DNA of 64,000 bases from NCBI GenBank assembly GCA_038025085.1, contig CM076144.1:48276001-48340000 (forward strand), given 5' to 3'. Made by a program: the position numbers and the translations under genes. Positions 60,704 to 64,000 of the stretch are shown here, piece by piece; positions within the stretch are counted from its first letter, which is position 1, and each line of letters opens with the position of its first letter. The notes under the pieces are model-generated. The model was given only the letters and a program-made list of their open reading frames with translations, was not told where the DNA came from and made no database searches. This stretch comes from Tetragonia tetragonoides. Lineage: Eukaryota > Streptophyta > Magnoliopsida > Caryophyllales > Aizoaceae.

Positions 60704-60840
60704 TTGGTATCAGAGCTATAGAGAGCTAAGATTTGAACTCTAAATCTACAATCCTTATAGTTTTAATACCAACCGGGATAACCACTCTATCTATGAGTTC
60801 AAGACGATATGTGAAGGCTAACAGAAATAATTTTATAGCA
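60704..60840. repeat. Hairpin repeat with PBS-like arms (copy 3)
   Basis: TTGGTATCAGAGCTATAG and a worn right arm TATAGTTTTAATACCAA, then ACCACTCTATCTATGAGTTC. The tail matches copy 1 best. Confidence 0.7.
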
Positions 60841-61327
60841 CAATTGGATGAACGATAACAACTAAAATTCTCTGGAAAACATGTAGTCAAAATAAAATAT
60901 AAAAAGTCGAGATTCAACAAAGCCAATCAGGGCAAAAAATTGAAGAAGAAAGCTGAGAATTTGATGAAACTGAGAAAGGCAACACCATTCAACAGTGATC
61001 GTTATTCATCAATACCATCATCATTTCATCACCATCCAAACTAATCTCTTTCTTATTCCTCTATGGTTTTAGAGCCATCACCACCAAACTAATCTCTTGT
61101 GTGCATTATCTTTAATCATATTCATCTAGTAAGAGAAATTCAGTATCTTTGATTGTGGCCTTTTGGGGTGTATTAATTGACACAATTCACCCTTAACTTT
61201 CCGCTACTTCTATTGTAACACTCTAAGTCGAAAATTCGATTATATAGGGTGCAATATATCAAACAAGCTGGGAAAAAACGAAAAGGAATTTTTTTTTTAT
61301 TAAACAAAATAAAAAAAATCATCCTAC

Positions 61328-61460
61328 ATGGTATCAGAGCCATAGGGACCTTAGATTTGAACCCCAGATCTATAGGTCTTTATGGCTCTAATACCATGAA
61401 GGAGAACCACTTATCTAAGTGTTCAAGGTGATGCAAAAGACTAACATTAACTTTATTAGA
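61328..61460. repeat. Hairpin repeat with PBS-like arms (copy 4)
   Basis: ATGGTATCAGAGCCATAGG pairs with TATGGCTCTAATACCAT; the tail GAGAACCACTTATCTAAG follows. The middle contains TTTGAACCCCAGATCTA, as in copy 1. Confidence 0.75.
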
Positions 61461-62489
61461 AAAACAAGTTAGTTGGTATTTAGATGTGCATGCTTAAATT
61501 GAGATAAATTTGACCTTAGAGCTTTTATTTTAGCCGAATTGGACGTTTAATTCAAAAAAATAAAACAATATTCACGCATGTATCAAAGTAAGAATTGTAA
61601 AACCCTCTAAAAAATCAAGAGTAAAGATTGCAAGTCACCACGAGTAAGGATTGTAAGACTTAAATTGAAGGCCTAGAATATTACTGGCAACAATAATTCT
61701 AATATCATAAGTTTCATAACCCATATAATTTTAAATTTTTTTATATGGACCTGAGTCTAGCCAGGTTGGCAGGACCACGGTGACAATTCTGTAATATATA
61801 AAAAACATGTGGGCAATTCGCGTGTCACATAACAGAACACGAATCGAGCATTTTTCTCTCTCCATTGTCTTTCTCTCTCCATTGTCTTTCTCTCTCCTCC
61901 CCATATATCACTTACAGGGCTTTCTCTCTCCGATACGCTCCAAATTTAGACTGCTCCTTAGGCTCCACCCCAATGTTTTCTCTCTCCTCTGCTGCAGCGC
62001 CTACTCCTTCACCATCACGGCACCATACTCTGTCCACCGCCATGGATATCTCCTCCACCGTCGTCAAGAAATTGCAGTTGCTGAACCTTCACCCTCATTT
62101 CCATGTTTTCTCTCTCCTCCCTTGCGAATGAGGTCTGGAGGACTGTGTGCAGTGATTATCAATGGAAAATCATGCCATGACTTAGATCAATGATGGTGAT
62201 GAATAATGATGATGATGGAAATTGATCTGATGATTTGAAAAAGTTTGGGTTTAATTTTGATTATTGGTGTCGCTTAGTTTCTTTCTCTTTTTAACTTTCT
62301 TTGTTTTCGTTTGCTTTGTTCGTTCGGTTTCTACTTTTCTTCTTCTTATAAAAGTACTATGTAATTTATTAATTATGATAATGTATAAACTAATTATGAA
62401 CCTTTATTTAGTTTGTTAGACATGAACAAATGCCTATTAATTATGAACCTTTGTTCGTTGATAATTAACTTACTAAAATCGTCTAATGG

Positions 62490-63920
62490 TTCATTATGTA
62501 TATAAAGGTAGTGTTCATTTAAAATAGGCTAATTGTTCATAATGTATAAACATAGTGTTCTTTAAAATGGGTTAATTGTTCATAAGGTACAAACGTAATA
62601 TAAATTTAAAATGGGCTACTTATTCATAAGGTATAAACGTAGTGTTCATTTAAAAATGTTAATTGTTCATAAGGTACAAACATAATGTTCATTTAAAATA
62701 GCCTAATTGTTCATAACATACAAATATAGTGTTCATTTAAAATAGTCTAATTGTGCATAAGGCATATACGTAGTGTTCATTTAAAAAAGCCTAATTGTTC
62801 ATAAGGTACAAACGTAGTGTTCATTTAAAATAGCCTAATTGTTCATAAGGTATAAACGTAGTGTTTATTTTAAAATAGCCTAATTGTTCATAAAATATAA
62901 ACGTAGTGTTCATTTAAAATAGCATAATTGTTCATAAGGTATAAACGTAATGTTCATTTAAAATAGCCTAATAGATCATAGTGTAAAAACGTAGTGTTCA
63001 TTTAAAATAGCATGGCCTAATTGTTCATAAGGTATAAACGTAGTTTTCATTTAAAATAGCCTAATAGTTTAAAAGTTTATAAATACGTAAACAAAGCTTC
63101 ATAAAAGTAATCTAAATGATGTTTACATTCCCTTAAAAAAAAAAATGATGTTTACACAAAACAACCTAAAAAGAAAAAAAAGGAGTAAAACTAAGGTGAA
63201 AAAAACTAAGGCTACTTGTTCATAAGGTACTAACTAAGGCTAATTGTTCATAAGGTACAAACGTAATGTTTATTTAAAATAACCTAATTGTTTATAAGGT
63301 ATAAACGTACGTAGTGTTCATTTAAATTAACTTAATTGTTCATAAGGTATAAACGTAGTGTTCATATAAATTAGCCTAATTGTTCATAAGGTACAAACGT
63401 AATGTTCATTTAAAAATGTCTAATTGTTCATAAAGTATAAACGTAATGTTCATTTAAAATACTCTTATTGTTCATATGTTATATATGTAATGTTCATAAA
63501 AAAATAATCTAATTGTTCATATGTTATAAGTGCAATGTTCACTAAAATAGTCTAATTGTTCATAGGTTATATACGTAATGTTCATAAAAATTAATCTAAT
63601 TGTTCATAGGTTATATACATAATGTTCATAAAAAATAATCTAATTGTTCATAGATTAAGGTATAAACGTAATGTACATAAATAAACGTTATGGCACAAAG
63701 GTGCATACAAAAAAAAAAAAGCAAACACAAAAAAAAGCAATCTAAGTAAATAAAAATAAGAATGAAGATCATCATATCAATTTTATTTTTTAAGGTGTAA
63801 ATGTGATGTTCATTTAAAAATTTAAAATAGTCTAATATTTATAAATTATAAATGTAAAGGTTCATTCAAAATAGTCTATTTCATAAACTATAAACGCAAT
63901 GTTCATTTAAAATAGTCTAA
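62490..63920. repeat. Minisatellite of about 43-bp units, roughly 25-30 copies
   Basis: Units follow the pattern TAATTGTTCATAAGGTATAA then ACGTAGTGTTCATTTAAAATAG, with a gap of other AT-rich sequence at about 63080-63225 and at 63665-63780. Units near the right side are more diverged (for example GTTCATAGGTTATATACG). No open frame of note. Confidence 0.95.
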
Positions 63921-63922
63921 TT

Positions 63923-64000
63923 CACTACAACAAATCACCACTTATGCCACAGTTACACCCATGGCACAAGATTAAATTTTCTGTGGCTGTGTTATGTAGC
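63923..64000. mobile_element. Start of a CACTA-type transposon terminus (cut by window end)
   Basis: The minisatellite stops abruptly at CACTACAACAAATCACC, a CACTA-type inverted-repeat start, followed by short inverted motifs TGCCACAG, TGGCACAAG and CTGTGGC that look like subterminal repeats. The rest of the element is outside the window, so the class is probable but not proven. Confidence 0.65.

Larger units (their letters stand above)
60157..62480. other. Intergenic DNA with hairpin repeats
   Basis: Contains three copies of the PBS-like hairpin repeat. The CT-rich stretch at 61850-62110 is open in two frames but shows no known domain; it may be a CT-rich leader or repeat. Confidence 0.45.

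Noticed and set aside
61807..62193. 128-codon frame on the + strand with CT-rich start
   Set aside because: Composition follows repeated TCTCTCTCC units; no domain seen, and two frames are open over the same stretch.
62490..63920. CRISPR-like regular array
   Set aside because: Units are contiguous diverged minisatellite copies without unique spacers, in a plant nuclear context.

Overview
The window is nuclear DNA from a flowering plant, most likely a eudicot. It holds AT-rich intergenic DNA, genes with many GT-AG introns, and dense nested transposons: LTR/Copia, Helitron, CACTA, hAT, PIF/Harbinger-like, LINE and SINE. The species cannot be fixed from sequence alone. No rRNA, functional tRNA, CRISPR or prokaryote-type operon was seen.

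Five host genes could be assembled exon by exon. (1) On the + strand at 1-4112 is the 3' part of a cellulose synthase-like D gene (CSLD5-like); its 5' exons lie outside the window. (2) On the - strand at 12790-16591 is a complete four-exon xyloglucan endotransglucosylase/hydrolase of group III type (351 aa). (3) On the - strand at 22751-29956 is a three-exon DUF760 chloroplast protein related to UV-B-induced protein At3g17800 (408 aa); its 5.2-kb first intron contains a GC-rich satellite. (4) On the - strand at 31562-39064 is a twelve-exon G-group bZIP factor of the bZIP16 type (408 aa), with one GC-AG intron. (5) On the + strand at 40691-43170 is a four-exon RNase H2 subunit C (183 aa), divergent from the bZIP gene across about 1.6 kb. 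CSLD and XTH both act on the cell wall, but nothing suggests that the five genes form one pathway; this looks like ordinary plant gene order.

The mobile fraction is the most striking part. At 7044-9787 lies a very young non-autonomous Copia element (nearly identical LTRs, 5-bp target duplication, PBS, PPT) that encodes only Gag plus protease, with no integrase or reverse transcriptase. Truncated LINEs, SINEs, a hAT element with a perfect 8-bp duplication and several Tourist-like MITEs lie between and inside genes. One antisense SINE ends 5 nt from a splice donor of the XTH gene.

From about 44.0 to 60.2 kb three Helitron 5' ends and three Helitron 3' ends alternate tail-to-head, as expected for a tandem Helitron array. 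The middle interval (45205-58721) holds a decayed RPA70-like gene, a 3.95-kb CACTA element (TSD TAA) with a broken TNPA-type transposase-associated gene, and a 2.5-kb solo LTR (TSD ATTGT). The end of the window is a minisatellite of about 43 bp (62.5-63.9 kb), interrupted at 63923 by the start of another CACTA-type terminus.
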